A stretch of 64,000 nt of DNA, taken from the NCBI GenBank assembly GCA_947477745.1, contig CANJUF010000007.1, positions 27,585 to 91,584 of the forward strand, in the 5' to 3' direction. The DNA is from Sphingomonadaceae bacterium (GTDB taxonomy: Bacteria > Pseudomonadota > Alphaproteobacteria > Sphingomonadales > Sphingomonadaceae). Every line of letters begins with the position of its first letter. Positions within the stretch are counted from its first letter, which is position 1. The translations under genes were made by a program, and so were the position numbers. Under the pieces are notes generated by a model. That model was not told where the DNA came from, searched no databases, and saw nothing but the letters and a program-made list of their open reading frames with translations. Shown here one piece after another: positions 26,612-35,358 of this stretch.

Positions 26612-27910
26612 TTACCACAGGTTTCTTCGCTGCAGGGCCGCGCGGCGGTCGCGCACGCGCTGTTCGCGCTGCTTTGGCGATACCCGGGGCGTGTCGGCCG
26701 GAAGCGTGCGCGTGACCTGGTCGATCTTCACCTTGCGTGTGGCCGGCACCGGCTGGGCACTGCATTCGGTCCAGCGTCCCTGGATCACGCCCCTGTCATT
26801 GCCGGACGTATCCAGCCAGTTCGCAACCCCCGGATCGCGCGCGGATACGACGACGCGGAGCATACCGTCGTCATCGACGTGCAACTGGCTGTCATTCAGG
26901 CTGCTGTGGTTGTTGTACCAGTCGGTTGTCTCGTAGATCATGTTGGTTAGGATCATCGAATAGTAGAGGCACTTGTCGGGCACCTTGGCCTCGACGATCA
27001 GAGCCTCGTCATCGGCGAGATCGTAAGCGCCCTCATAATAGAATTGCCCGGTGAGCTGGCCGCCGATCTGCGACACATCGAACACCTTCATCCGGTTGAC
27101 GTAGCCTTCGGTCACCAGCTTGGCGGCATGGTCGACGAGCAGGATCGCCATGCGGTCGACCGCGTCGGGAAGCGCTCCCAGCCGGGTTTGCAGCACTTCG
27201 GTGGGCACGCGCGGTTTGGTGGCCGGCGCGTCAAGCCGCTCGATCGAGATCGTCGGATCGCGTTCCCTGGCCCAGTCGGCGGCAACCAGGCGAAGCAGAA
27301 GCTCCGAGGTCTGCGGATCGAGTCGCCACCATGCTCCGGTATAGCCCGCCGGCCGCTGGGGGCTGAGGATCACGTCATAGTTGCCCTCAGCATCGGCAGG
27401 CAGCGCGTTGATGTCGTTGTAGTCACGCACGCTGATCCTGGCGGGCGTGGAAGGATCGGCTCCCAACTGTCCGATGCGGGCGATGCGGACATTGCCCTTG
27501 CCGCCGCGCAGGCGGTAAGTGCCGCCCGGGGCGATCCGCGCCTGCTTGTACGTGGTGTCCGCGTTGGGCTGGCCGATGTTGAGTGTGAGGTTGAGCGAAG
27601 GGAGGAACACGGGCCGGTCGGGATCATGACTGACCGCGCCGATGCTCGCAGCCGCAAGCGATTCCAGCATCAGCCGCGCAACTTCCTGCTGGATCTGCGG
27701 ATCGCGCTGCATGTCGGCCGGGAGCCGGGCCATCATCTTTCCGCGAAGATCGCGCAGACGATCCGTAAACGTGTTCCACCCGGCGATCTCATTCGCTTGC
27801 GCCGCATTTGCAGGAGGCGCTGGCGCGACCGGAGCCTGTGCCCAAGCCTTGCCGGCCAATGCAGCCAGCGCGATAGCCACGGCTATCCTGCTCCTTAGTG
27901 ACATTGCCAT
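26612..27910 (-). CDS. Sec-exported DUF1214-type protein
   Basis: A 432-residue protein with a Sec signal peptide (SLRSRIAVAIALAALAGKAWAQ) and the DUF1214 hallmark SARDPGVANWLDTSGNDRG. The N-terminal part has the paired block GQPNADTTYKQARIAPGGTYRLRG. The ATG at 27910 lies eight bases after AGGAG; other Met codons at 27916 and 27904 fit worse. It stands alone between tRNA-Lys and the PilZ-XRE gene, away from the two catabolic clusters that hold its paralogues. Function unknown. Confidence 0.75.
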   Translation of the reverse strand: MAMSLRSRIAVAIALAALAGKAWAQAPVAPAPPANAAQANEIAGWNTFTDRLRDLRGKMMARLPADMQRDPQIQQEVARLMLESLAAASIGAVSHDPDRPVFLPSLNLTLNIGQPNADTTYKQARIAPGGTYRLRGGKGNVRIARIGQLGADPSTPARISVRDYNDINALPADAEGNYDVILSPQRPAGYTGAWWRLDPQTSELLLRLVAADWARERDPTISIERLDAPATKPRVPTEVLQTRLGALPDAVDRMAILLVDHAAKLVTEGYVNRMKVFDVSQIGGQLTGQFYYEGAYDLADDEALIVEAKVPDKCLYYSMILTNMIYETTDWYNNHSSLNDSQLHVDDDGMLRVVVSARDPGVANWLDTSGNDRGVIQGRWTECSAQPVPATRKVKIDQVTRTLPADTPRVSPKQREQRVRDRRAALQRRNLW

Positions 27911-28151
27911 CCACATCTCTCCTCGGCCTCGTTGCGCCGGCTGTGACCGGCCCCCCTTGGTGGACTGTGACGATTGTCTGCGCAAGATTGCGCAGCGTAA
28001 CGCGGCCCCAACCGGCCGCACGTCAAATGGTCCGACCCAAACCGACGCTGCTCGTCGCAAGCATCGTTCCGGTCGGGGCCGTTAACCTTTCATCTCAACA
28101 CAAAATTAACCGTCCGAGCGGGAATCATCGGCTTTGGTCGAGGAGCCCGAC

Positions 28152-28634
28152 ATGACATTACGCGCATGGTTGCGCGAAGGCGCGGCGGCCGGGCGAAAGC
28201 CTCGCGACGCGCGCTTGCAGGTTTCGCTTGAAGTGACGGGAACTTCGCAGACCGGGGCGGTTGCGCCGGTCTCGATCCACAACATCTCCGCAACCGGCAT
28301 GCTGCTAGAATGCGCCGATCCGATCGGGATTGACGACGTGATCGCCATCGATCTGCCGCGCGCGCAGGACACTAAGGCCGCCGTTGTGTGGAACAGCGGA
28401 AATTTCTACGGCTGCAAGTTCGCCGAGCCGCTGGACAAGGCCACTCTCAGCGCCGCGCAGCTGCGAAGTGCTGTCGATGCGGAAACGTTCACGCCGCTGG
28501 CGAAAGACGCTGCGCAGGGCGAGCCGCTGGAAGCCAGGTTGCAGCGGCTTCGCAAGCTTCGCGGACTGACCCTTGCCGAGCTGGCTTCGCAACTGGGCGT
28601 TAGCAAGCCCACTGTCTGGGCGTGGGAGGCCTGA
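28152..28634 (+). CDS. PilZ domain fused to a truncated XRE helix-turn-helix
   Basis: A 160-residue protein. An N-terminal PilZ domain (about 15-110, with IHNISATGMLLEC) is followed by a Cro/C1-type helix-turn-helix start, RLRKLRGLTLAELASQLGVSK, that stops abruptly at PTVWAWEA. XRE domains normally continue for another 25-30 residues after W-x-W-E, so the C-terminus looks cut. The stop lies inside a perfect inverted repeat (28628-28648), exactly where the opposite-strand PAS-GGDEF gene is also cut. It probably lost its end in a deletion. AGGAG precedes the ATG. A c-di-GMP-responsive DNA-binding role is plausible for the intact ancestor only. Confidence 0.75.
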   Translation: MTLRAWLREGAAAGRKPRDARLQVSLEVTGTSQTGAVAPVSIHNISATGMLLECADPIGIDDVIAIDLPRAQDTKAAVVWNSGNFYGCKFAEPLDKATLSAAQLRSAVDAETFTPLAKDAAQGEPLEARLQRLRKLRGLTLAELASQLGVSKPTVWAWEA

Positions 28635-28648
28635 CGGTTGGTCAGGCC
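28628..28648. repeat. Perfect 8-bp inverted repeat at a gene junction
   Basis: GGCCTGAC and GTCAGGCC are separated by GGTTG. It carries the stop codon of the PilZ-XRE gene and the last family-like codons (LTGLTNR) of the PAS-GGDEF fragment. It could act as a bidirectional terminator or mark the deletion that joined the two genes. Confidence 0.8.
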
Positions 28649-29080
28649 AGTGAGGGGATCTGTACATTCAGCGCGGAACAACCGTTCTTCGAGTTGCTTC
28701 GATTCTCCCACGCTGCGAACAATGCCAAGGGTCCCGTAGATCCTGGCGTGCTGATCTTTCAAGGGAGCGAAGCGCACGGCAAACCAGCGCCCGTCAACAT
28801 GCGCTGACGAGGATCGAAACTCGATCCATCCGGCCTCGCCGTGCCCTGCGCAGGCGGCTTCGAACGCACATTCCACTGCAGGCCTGAAATGCTCGTCGAC
28901 CAGATCGCGGACATGCGGTCCGATGAGCATTTCGGCCAACGGGAAGCCGAGCTGACTGATCGTGGGTGACGCATCACACAAGAATCCATCGCAATCAGTC
29001 TTGAATATTATCTCATCGCTGCTTTCCAGGACAAGCTGACTAATGGCCGACCTGTCACCAATATCGAAATATATCCTCAA
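28628..29080 (-). pseudogene. PAS-GGDEF diguanylate cyclase, truncated after the first GGDEF helix
   Basis: About 150 residues remain: a PAS domain (LVLESSDEIIFKTDCDG, MLIGPHVRDLVDEHF, WFAVRFAPL, YGTLGIVRSV) and the linker plus opening of a GGDEF domain (LEERLFRAECTDPLTGLTNR). Nothing of the catalytic loop follows. The frame continues open to 28406, but only as antisense of the PilZ-XRE gene, so that extension is not gene-like. The start is probably TTG at 29080 with AGGGG upstream. It cannot make c-di-GMP; a PAS-only product is possible. Confidence 0.75.
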
Positions 29081-29321
29081 ATGCCAATACCCCTGAATTA
29101 GCTTATTAAGAGATGTACTAACTTTTATTGTAAAGTTTGCCCCGGATTCGTGAGTATAACCCCGTTAGTTAACGAGATTAACTTCCGAATCTCTAAATGT
29201 TGTTAACCTAAATTATCGATTCGGATCAATAGAATTTTGGGCATTTGCAGCGCCGGCGCCCCTGAAACTTCGCGCGGTTTCGTCGTTCCTGTTAGCCACA
29301 ATGGGTTGCAGGGGAAAAACA
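29081..29321. other. AT-rich gap upstream of a PilZ gene
   Basis: This 240-base stretch is clearly lower in GC than its surroundings (for example TTATTAAGAGATGTACTAAC and AACTTTTATTGTAAAG). It must hold the start signals of the PAS fragment and of the PilZ gene, but I cannot name a single promoter with confidence. It contains repeated GTTAA/TTAAC words (near 29170-29205), which could be binding sites. Confidence 0.4.
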
Positions 29322-29648
29322 GTGACGCTGGTGGAGTTTCAGGGCAGGCGCGAGGCGCGCGAACCGGTCGAGATGATGGCGCGGTTTCGCCACGCGATCA
29401 CGACCGTGACGGTCATGCTCAAGGACATCACCCGCCATGGCGCGAGAGTCGAGGGCGTCGGCGCGCTGCCGCACGACGATGCGGTTTTCCTGATGCTTCC
29501 CGGGCTTGCGCCCAAGCTGGCGTTTGTCGCCTGGTCGAGAGGGCAAGGCGCGGGGCTGGAGTTTGCCGAGCCAATGGATCAGCAGGTGTTCGCGCAGCTG
29601 ATCGCGGACTTCGGTCGAAGGCAGACGCCGCTCTCGCAGGTGGCCTGA
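29322..29648 (+). CDS. Stand-alone PilZ-domain protein
   Basis: A 108-residue c-di-GMP receptor-type protein: GRREAREPVEMMARFR holds the RxxxR box and LKDITRHGARVEG the (D/N)x(S/T)xxG box. The GTG at 29322 was chosen because AGGGG lies seven bases before it; an ATG at 29301 is upstream with poorer spacing. No other domain is present. It probably binds c-di-GMP and acts on a partner. Confidence 0.85.
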   Translation: MTLVEFQGRREAREPVEMMARFRHAITTVTVMLKDITRHGARVEGVGALPHDDAVFLMLPGLAPKLAFVAWSRGQGAGLEFAEPMDQQVFAQLIADFGRRQTPLSQVA

Positions 29649-29667
29649 ACGCAGGCGCGGGCAGGGT

Positions 29668-30543
29668 TCAGGGCGCGAGCAGTTCGAGCACTTTCTCGTC
29701 TTCGGCGGACATTCGTGCGCCGGATTTCGGCACCACCTGAATCGCGACCTGATCCGCTTCTGCCGCCAGGTGCTCCTCGATGCGCTTGCGGATCGCGTCG
29801 ATGTCGCCCCAGGCCAGAAGGGCATCGGCGGCGCGGTCCGATCCGCCATTCGCAAGGTCTGCTTCGGTGAAGCCCATGCGCAGGAAGCTGCGGCGGTAAT
29901 TGGGAATACCGGCCAAACCCGAAACCAAGCCCCGGCCTGCCGCGCGGGCGATGTCGGGATCGGTTTCGAGCATGACCTTCTGCTCGACCAGCAGCAGCTT
30001 GCCGGGGCCAAGGATCTCGCGCGCCATGGCCGTATGCGCGGGCGTGGTGGAGAAGGGGTGCGCGCCGTCGGCACAGTCCCGCGCCAGCTCGAGCATCTTC
30101 GGGCCGAGCGCGGCGATCACCGTCAGCGGCTTTTGCGCCGGCATCGGTCCGGCATAATCCATGCGCGCCATTGCCTCGAGATAGGCGCGCATTGTCGCCA
30201 CTGGCTTGTCGTACGTGTGGCCGCGCATATCCTCGACGATGAAAGGGTGCGATATGCCCATGCCGAGCAGGAAGCGCCCGCCCCATTGCTCGTTGAGGCC
30301 GTATTGCGCGCCCACCATCATCGTCGGATCGCGCGAGTAGATGTTGGCCACGCCAAGCGCGACCTTGAGTGTTTCGGTTCCCGCCAGGATGCGCGCGGCG
30401 AGCACCATCGGGTCGCTGCCCATGCCGTCGTTGATCCACAAGGTGCAGTAGCCCAGTCCCTCGAGTCTGCGAGCCAGCGCCACCAGCTCGGAAGAAGGCC
30501 AGCCGATCGTGTTGATCCACACCGCGAGCCTGTCGATCTTCAT
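29668..30543 (-). CDS. LLM-class flavin-dependent oxidoreductase
   Basis: A 291-residue luciferase-like TIM barrel: NTIGWPSSELVALARRLEGLGYCTLWIND, KVALGVANIYSRDP, GRFLLGMGISHP and a C-terminal IRKRIEEHLAAEADQVAIQV. Such enzymes use FMN or F420. GGAG lies eight bases before the ATG at 30543. It is divergent from the DUF35/thiolase operon. The exact reaction is unknown. Confidence 0.88.
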   Translation of the reverse strand: MKIDRLAVWINTIGWPSSELVALARRLEGLGYCTLWINDGMGSDPMVLAARILAGTETLKVALGVANIYSRDPTMMVGAQYGLNEQWGGRFLLGMGISHPFIVEDMRGHTYDKPVATMRAYLEAMARMDYAGPMPAQKPLTVIAALGPKMLELARDCADGAHPFSTTPAHTAMAREILGPGKLLLVEQKVMLETDPDIARAAGRGLVSGLAGIPNYRRSFLRMGFTEADLANGGSDRAADALLAWGDIDAIRKRIEEHLAAEADQVAIQVVPKSGARMSAEDEKVLELLAP

Positions 30544-30687
30544 GGCGCATTCTCCCGGGTAGCGCGTGTTCATTTGACCATGCACTATCGCGGATTGTGA
30601 CTTATGGCCAAGCTGATACTAGCCATGACGGCGGCCGCGAAGCCGTTGCCCAGGGCATGCCAGCCGAGGGCCGTGAAGGAGGACGCA

Positions 30688-31113
30688 ATGACAGACACGC
30701 ATGTCCGTCCCGTTCCCGTGCCCGATGCGCTTTCCGCACCGTTCTGGCAGGCCGCCGCGCGCCATGAACTGACATTGGCGCAGTGCGCGAAGTGCGGCGA
30801 GGTCACCTTGCCGCCCGACGTGACTTGCCCGCATTGCCACACCACCGAGCCCGACTTCGCCTTCGTGCCGGTGCCGGGCACGGGCCGGGTGCGGACCTGG
30901 ACAGTGATCCGGCGCTCGTTCCTGGCCGGCTTTGAAAACCCGTTCGTCCTCGTCGACGTGGAGCTCGATGGCCATTCCGACCTGCGCATCGTGGCGCGGC
31001 TGCTCGACGGTGCGGACGTTCCGCTCACCATCGGCGCGCGGGTGGCGGTGGAGTTCGAGGATATCGCGCCGGGTGTCGCGGTGCCCGCCTTCCGGCTGGA
31101 GCACGGCGAATGA
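30688..31113 (+). CDS. DUF35 OB-fold protein with zinc ribbon
   Basis: A 141-residue protein with an N-terminal rubredoxin-like zinc ribbon (CAKCG, eleven further residues, then CPHC) and an OB-fold (GRVRTWTVIRRSF, FVLVDVELDGH). DUF35 proteins are scaffolds that pair with thiolase-fold enzymes and hold the acyl-CoA. AGGAGG lies just before the ATG at 30688. The last four bases (ATGA) overlap the thiolase-like gene, typical for obligate partners. Confidence 0.9.
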   Translation: MTDTHVRPVPVPDALSAPFWQAAARHELTLAQCAKCGEVTLPPDVTCPHCHTTEPDFAFVPVPGTGRVRTWTVIRRSFLAGFENPFVLVDVELDGHSDLRIVARLLDGADVPLTIGARVAVEFEDIAPGVAVPAFRLEHGE

Positions 31114-32312
31114 GCGGCGTGTTCAAGGCGCGCAACCAGGTCGCGCTGGTCGGCTTCGCGCACAGCAAGGCGACTCGCAAGCCCGACCGTCCGCTGGGCG
31201 TGACCGCGCTGGAAACCGCCCGCGCCGCGATTGCCGATGCCGGCCTGCTGCCCGGGCAGATCGATGGCTTCGTTTCCTCGCCGCTGCTGCCATCGACCGG
31301 CGATCACGCGGTTGAGGACGGCATTTCGACCGTTACTTCCAACTGGCTGGCGCGGCATCTGGGGCTGGACCCAGCCTATGTCGTGGGCTTTCAGGGCATC
31401 GGCCAGATCACCGGCTCGCTGACCCTGGCGGTCAACGCGATCGCGAGCGGCGCGGCAGACTACGTGCTGTTTCACCGCGCGCTGCACCTGCCGCCGGGCA
31501 AGTACAACGACAATGCCATGGCGAGCGCCTCGGGCGGCATGCAGTGGATGGCCCCGATGGGCTTTTTCGGCGCGATGCCGGCCATCGCGCTTGCCTATAA
31601 CGAATATTGCCAGCGTTACGGTGCAAAGCGCGAGGCGATGGCGACGCTGGTTTCCGAGGCGCGCAAGAACGGATCGCGCATCCCCTGGTCGGCGTGGCAT
31701 GGCAAACCGCTGACAGTCGAGGAGTACATGGCCGAGGATATGATCATCGAGCCGATGTGCCGGTTCGACGCCGACATGCCGGTGGAGGGTGTCGCCTGCT
31801 TCGTGCTCACCAGCGCCGAGCGCGCGAAGGACCTGCCGCACCGCCCGGTCTACGTTTCGGGCTACGCCAGCGGCTATCCCACCAAGAACCGGGCAATGTT
31901 GCACTGGACGCTCGACGACATGATGGAGGCTGGCAAGGGGCTTTCGGCGCGGCTGTGGGGAAGCTCCGGCCTGACCGCGAGCGAGATCGACTTGCCGCAG
32001 CTCTACGACGGGTTCTCGCCGTTCGTTTACATCTGGCTGGAAACGCTCGGGCTGTGCAAGCCCGGCGAGGCGCATCAGATGATCCTCGCAGGCGGCATCG
32101 ACAGCGACAAGCCGGGCACGCTGCCGGTGATGTCGGGCGGCGGCGCGATCGGCAACGGGCGCATGCACGGGGTTCCGCAGATGCTCGAATGCTATCTGCA
32201 GCTTTCAGGACGCAAAGGCGAATGGCAGAGGGAAGGTCTGACGACCGCGCTCGCCTGTCACTCGACCCCGCATTTCGGCGGTGCGGTGGTCTACACCAAC
32301 GATCCGTCCTAA
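31110..32312 (+). CDS. Thiolase-fold (SCP-x/Ltp2-like) protein without the nucleophilic cysteine
   Basis: A 400-residue thiolase-superfamily protein. The region where a thiolase has N-x-x-C-A-S-G reads FQGIGQITGSLTLAVN, with no cysteine, whereas the ending has CHSTPHFGGAVVYTN. Together with the overlapping DUF35 gene this resembles the Ltp2-type side-chain aldolases of steroid degradation more than a beta-ketothiolase. LPQLYDGFSPFVYIWLE is a conserved block in that group. The assignment as aldolase is inference; a non-catalytic or lipid-transfer-like role is possible. Confidence 0.8.
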   Translation: MSGVFKARNQVALVGFAHSKATRKPDRPLGVTALETARAAIADAGLLPGQIDGFVSSPLLPSTGDHAVEDGISTVTSNWLARHLGLDPAYVVGFQGIGQITGSLTLAVNAIASGAADYVLFHRALHLPPGKYNDNAMASASGGMQWMAPMGFFGAMPAIALAYNEYCQRYGAKREAMATLVSEARKNGSRIPWSAWHGKPLTVEEYMAEDMIIEPMCRFDADMPVEGVACFVLTSAERAKDLPHRPVYVSGYASGYPTKNRAMLHWTLDDMMEAGKGLSARLWGSSGLTASEIDLPQLYDGFSPFVYIWLETLGLCKPGEAHQMILAGGIDSDKPGTLPVMSGGGAIGNGRMHGVPQMLECYLQLSGRKGEWQREGLTTALACHSTPHFGGAVVYTNDPS

Positions 32313-32339
32313 AGCGCAGCAAAAGGAGAGGTTCCCGCC

Positions 32340-33503
32340 ATGCGCGCCACGCCCGATTTCGATTTTGGCCTTACCGAAAGCGCAGCGATGATCCGCGAAG
32401 CCGCTGGGTGCTTCGCCGACGAGCAGGTCATGCCGCTTGCAGCCGCGATCGACCGCGAGGACCGCTTCGCCCGCGAATTGTGGGAGCCGATGGGCGCGCT
32501 CGGCCTGCACGGCATCACCGTTGAAGAGGAATGGGGCGGGCTCGGGCTCGGCTATCTCGACCACACCATCGCGGTGGAGGAAATCTGCCGCGCTTCGGCT
32601 GCGGTCGGCCTGTCCTACGGCGCGCATTCCAACTTGTGCGTCAACCAGATCCGCCGCTGGGGCAATGACGAGCAGAAGGCGCGCTATCTTCCCAGGCTGA
32701 TTTCGGGCGAACACGTCGGTAGCCTCGCCATGTCCGAGGCCGGGGCGGGATCGGACGTCGTCTCAATGAAGCTCAAGGCGGAGAAGATCGGCGATCAGTG
32801 GCGGCTCAATGGCACCAAGTTCTGGATCACCAACGGCAGCCATGCCGACGTCCTGGTGGTCTATGCCAAGACCACGCCCGAGGCGGGCAGCCGGGGGATC
32901 ACCGCCTTCCTGATCGAGAAGGGCATGGCGGGCTTCTCGATCGGCCAGCATATCGACAAGATGGGCGTGCGCGGCTCGCCCACCGCCGAACTGGTGTTCG
33001 ACGATTGCATGGTTCCCGAAGAGAACGTGATGGGTCCGGTGGGTGGCGGGGTCGGCGTGCTGATGAGCGGGCTCGATTATGAGCGGGTGGTGCTGTCGGG
33101 AATGCAGATCGGCATCATGCAGGCCTGCCTCGATGTGGTCATCCCCTATGTCCGCGAGCGCAAGCAGTTCGGGCAGGCGATCGGCAGCTTCCAGCTGATG
33201 CAGGCCAAGGTGGCGGACATGTATGTCGCCATGCAATCGGCGCGGGCCTATGTCTATGCGGTCGCCAGGGCGAGCGACGCCGGGCAGACCACGCGCTTCG
33301 ATGCGGCGGGTGCGATCCTGCTCGCCAGCGAGAACGCCTTCCGCGTTGCGGGAGAAGCGGTGCAGGCGCTCGGCGGTGCGGGCTACACCAAGGACTGGCC
33401 GGTCGAGCGTTTCCTGCGCGATGCCAAGCTGCTCGACATCGGCGCGGGCACCAACGAAATCCGCCGCATGCTGATCGGGCGAGAACTGATCGGGGCGCGC
33501 TGA
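32340..33503 (+). CDS. liuA: Isovaleryl-CoA dehydrogenase
   Basis: A 387-residue FAD-dependent acyl-CoA dehydrogenase. MSEAGAGSDVVSM and the FAD-binding ITNGSHADVLVVYAKT are present, and the catalytic glutamate lies in GLDYERVVLSG, the position used by isovaleryl-CoA dehydrogenases rather than by short-chain enzymes. The C-terminal LLDIGAGTNEIRRMLIGREL is standard. The stop shares its last base with the start of the carboxylase gene (TGATG), so leucine-pathway steps 3 and 4 are co-translated. Confidence 0.9.
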   Translation: MRATPDFDFGLTESAAMIREAAGCFADEQVMPLAAAIDREDRFARELWEPMGALGLHGITVEEEWGGLGLGYLDHTIAVEEICRASAAVGLSYGAHSNLCVNQIRRWGNDEQKARYLPRLISGEHVGSLAMSEAGAGSDVVSMKLKAEKIGDQWRLNGTKFWITNGSHADVLVVYAKTTPEAGSRGITAFLIEKGMAGFSIGQHIDKMGVRGSPTAELVFDDCMVPEENVMGPVGGGVGVLMSGLDYERVVLSGMQIGIMQACLDVVIPYVRERKQFGQAIGSFQLMQAKVADMYVAMQSARAYVYAVARASDAGQTTRFDAAGAILLASENAFRVAGEAVQALGGAGYTKDWPVERFLRDAKLLDIGAGTNEIRRMLIGRELIGAR

Positions 33504-35347
33504 TGATCCAGTCGCTCCTCATTGCCAACCGGGGTGAGATCGCCTGCCGCGTGATCCGCACCGCGCGCCGCATGGGTATTCGCACGGTGGCGGTCTATTC
33601 AGATGCCGATGCCAAGGCGCTGCATGTGCGCAGTGCCGACGAGGCGGTGCACATCGGCCCTTCGCCTGCTGCCGAGAGCTATTTGCGCGGCGACAGGATC
33701 ATCGAGGCTGCGCTGGCTTCCGGTGCCGAGGCGATCCATCCCGGGTACGGATTCCTTTCGGAGAACGCCGCCTTTGCGCAGGCGGTGATCGACGCGGGGC
33801 TGTTCTGGGTCGGGCCCAGGCCCGCGAGCATCGAGGCCATGGGTCTCAAGGACGCGGCCAAGAAGCTGATGGCAGCGGTCGGCGTGCCGGTGACACCCGG
33901 CTACATGGGCGAGAACCAGGACCCGGATGTGCTCGAGGCCGAGGCCGGCAAGATCGGCTACCCGGTGCTGATCAAGGCGGTTGCGGGCGGCGGCGGCAAG
34001 GGCATGCGGCTGGTCGAACGCGCAGCCGATTTTGCAGATGCGCTCGCCTCGTGCCAGCGCGAGGCGGCGAGTTCGTTTGGCAACGATCACGTGCTGATCG
34101 AGAAGTACATTCAATCTCCGCGCCACATCGAGGTGCAGGTGTTCGGTGACAGCCACGGCAATGTCGTCCACCTGTTCGAGCGCGATTGCTCGCTCCAGCG
34201 CCGCCACCAGAAGGTAATCGAGGAAGCGCCCGCGCCCGGCATGGACGCGGCCACGCGCGAGGCGATCTGCGCAGCGGCGGTGCGCGCGGCCAGGGCAGTC
34301 GACTATCAGGGTGCGGGCACGATCGAGTTCATCGCCGATGGCTCGAAGGGTCTCTCTGCCGACCGAATCTGGTTCATGGAGATGAACACGCGGCTGCAAG
34401 TCGAGCATCCGGTGACTGAGGAAATCACGGGCGTCGATCTGGTCGAATGGCAATTGCGCGTGGCGAGCGGCGAGCCGCTGCCCAAGCGGCAGGGCGAGCT
34501 TTCGATCAATGGCTGGGCGATGGAAGCGCGGCTCTATGCCGAGGATCCCGCCAAGGGGTTCCTGCCGAGCATTGGCATGCTCGAACTGTTCGAACTCGGT
34601 GAGGGGCAAGGCGGGCGCATCGATACCGGGGTCTTCGAAGGCGGCGCGGTCACTCCTTTCTACGACCCGATGATCGCCAAGCTGATCGCGCGCGGCGATA
34701 CGCGCGGCGAGGCGCGCGAGCGGCTTTCCGCAATGCTCGGGGACAGTGCCGTCTGGCCGGTGCGCACGAACGCCGCCTTCCTGATCGAGGCGCTTGGTCA
34801 TCCTGACTTTGTCGCGGGCAAGGTCGATACCGGCCTGATCGGCCGCGACGGTGAGGCCCTTTCTGCCGATCCCGAACCCAGCGCTGAAATGCTCGCCGAT
34901 GCGGCACAGGCGCTGGTGCCGCCGACTTTGGTACAGGGCTTTCGCCTCAATGCCCCATCCCGCGATGTCGCCACGTTCCTTCTCGATGGAGAGCCGGTGG
35001 AGATCGCACTCGCTGGCCAGGGAAGCTGCGAAGGCGAGACGTCCGTTCTAGTCGCCGAGAGCGGCAAGGTGTGGCAACTTCAACGGTGGCGCGTCGATGG
35101 AGCGGGCCACCACGGCGCCCACGACGGAGAAATCCTCTCGCCCATGCCCGGCAAGGTAATTGCGGTCGAGGTCGCCGAAGGCCAGGCCGTCACCAAGGGC
35201 CAGAAGCTTCTCACCCTCGAAGCGATGAAGATGGAGCACACGCTCACCGCGCCCTTCGATGGCACGGTGGCGCAGCTTACCGTCGCGGCGGGCGATCACG
35301 TGCAGGTCGAGGCGCTGCTGGCGAGGATCGAGCCGAGCGAAGAGTAG
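33503..35347 (+). CDS. liuD: Methylcrotonyl-CoA carboxylase, biotin-containing alpha subunit
   Basis: A 614-residue biotin carboxylase: IANRGEIACRVIRTARRMG, the ATP-grasp core (KAVAGGGGKGMRLV, MNTRLQVEHPVTEEITG), and a C-terminal biotinyl domain with the biotin lysine in LEAMKMEHTL. The order dehydrogenase then carboxylase indicates 3-methylcrotonyl-CoA as substrate, although the family also carries acetyl- and propionyl-CoA enzymes. Its carboxyltransferase partner lies 4.8 kb away on the other strand. Confidence 0.88.
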   Translation: MIQSLLIANRGEIACRVIRTARRMGIRTVAVYSDADAKALHVRSADEAVHIGPSPAAESYLRGDRIIEAALASGAEAIHPGYGFLSENAAFAQAVIDAGLFWVGPRPASIEAMGLKDAAKKLMAAVGVPVTPGYMGENQDPDVLEAEAGKIGYPVLIKAVAGGGGKGMRLVERAADFADALASCQREAASSFGNDHVLIEKYIQSPRHIEVQVFGDSHGNVVHLFERDCSLQRRHQKVIEEAPAPGMDAATREAICAAAVRAARAVDYQGAGTIEFIADGSKGLSADRIWFMEMNTRLQVEHPVTEEITGVDLVEWQLRVASGEPLPKRQGELSINGWAMEARLYAEDPAKGFLPSIGMLELFELGEGQGGRIDTGVFEGGAVTPFYDPMIAKLIARGDTRGEARERLSAMLGDSAVWPVRTNAAFLIEALGHPDFVAGKVDTGLIGRDGEALSADPEPSAEMLADAAQALVPPTLVQGFRLNAPSRDVATFLLDGEPVEIALAGQGSCEGETSVLVAESGKVWQLQRWRVDGAGHHGAHDGEILSPMPGKVIAVEVAEGQAVTKGQKLLTLEAMKMEHTLTAPFDGTVAQLTVAAGDHVQVEALLARIEPSEE

Positions 35348-35358
35348 GTCTCACCCAA

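Noticed and set aside
28406..28627. Continuation of the PAS-GGDEF frame to 28406
   Set aside because: Although open, it is antisense to the PilZ-XRE gene and has no GGDEF-domain sequence.
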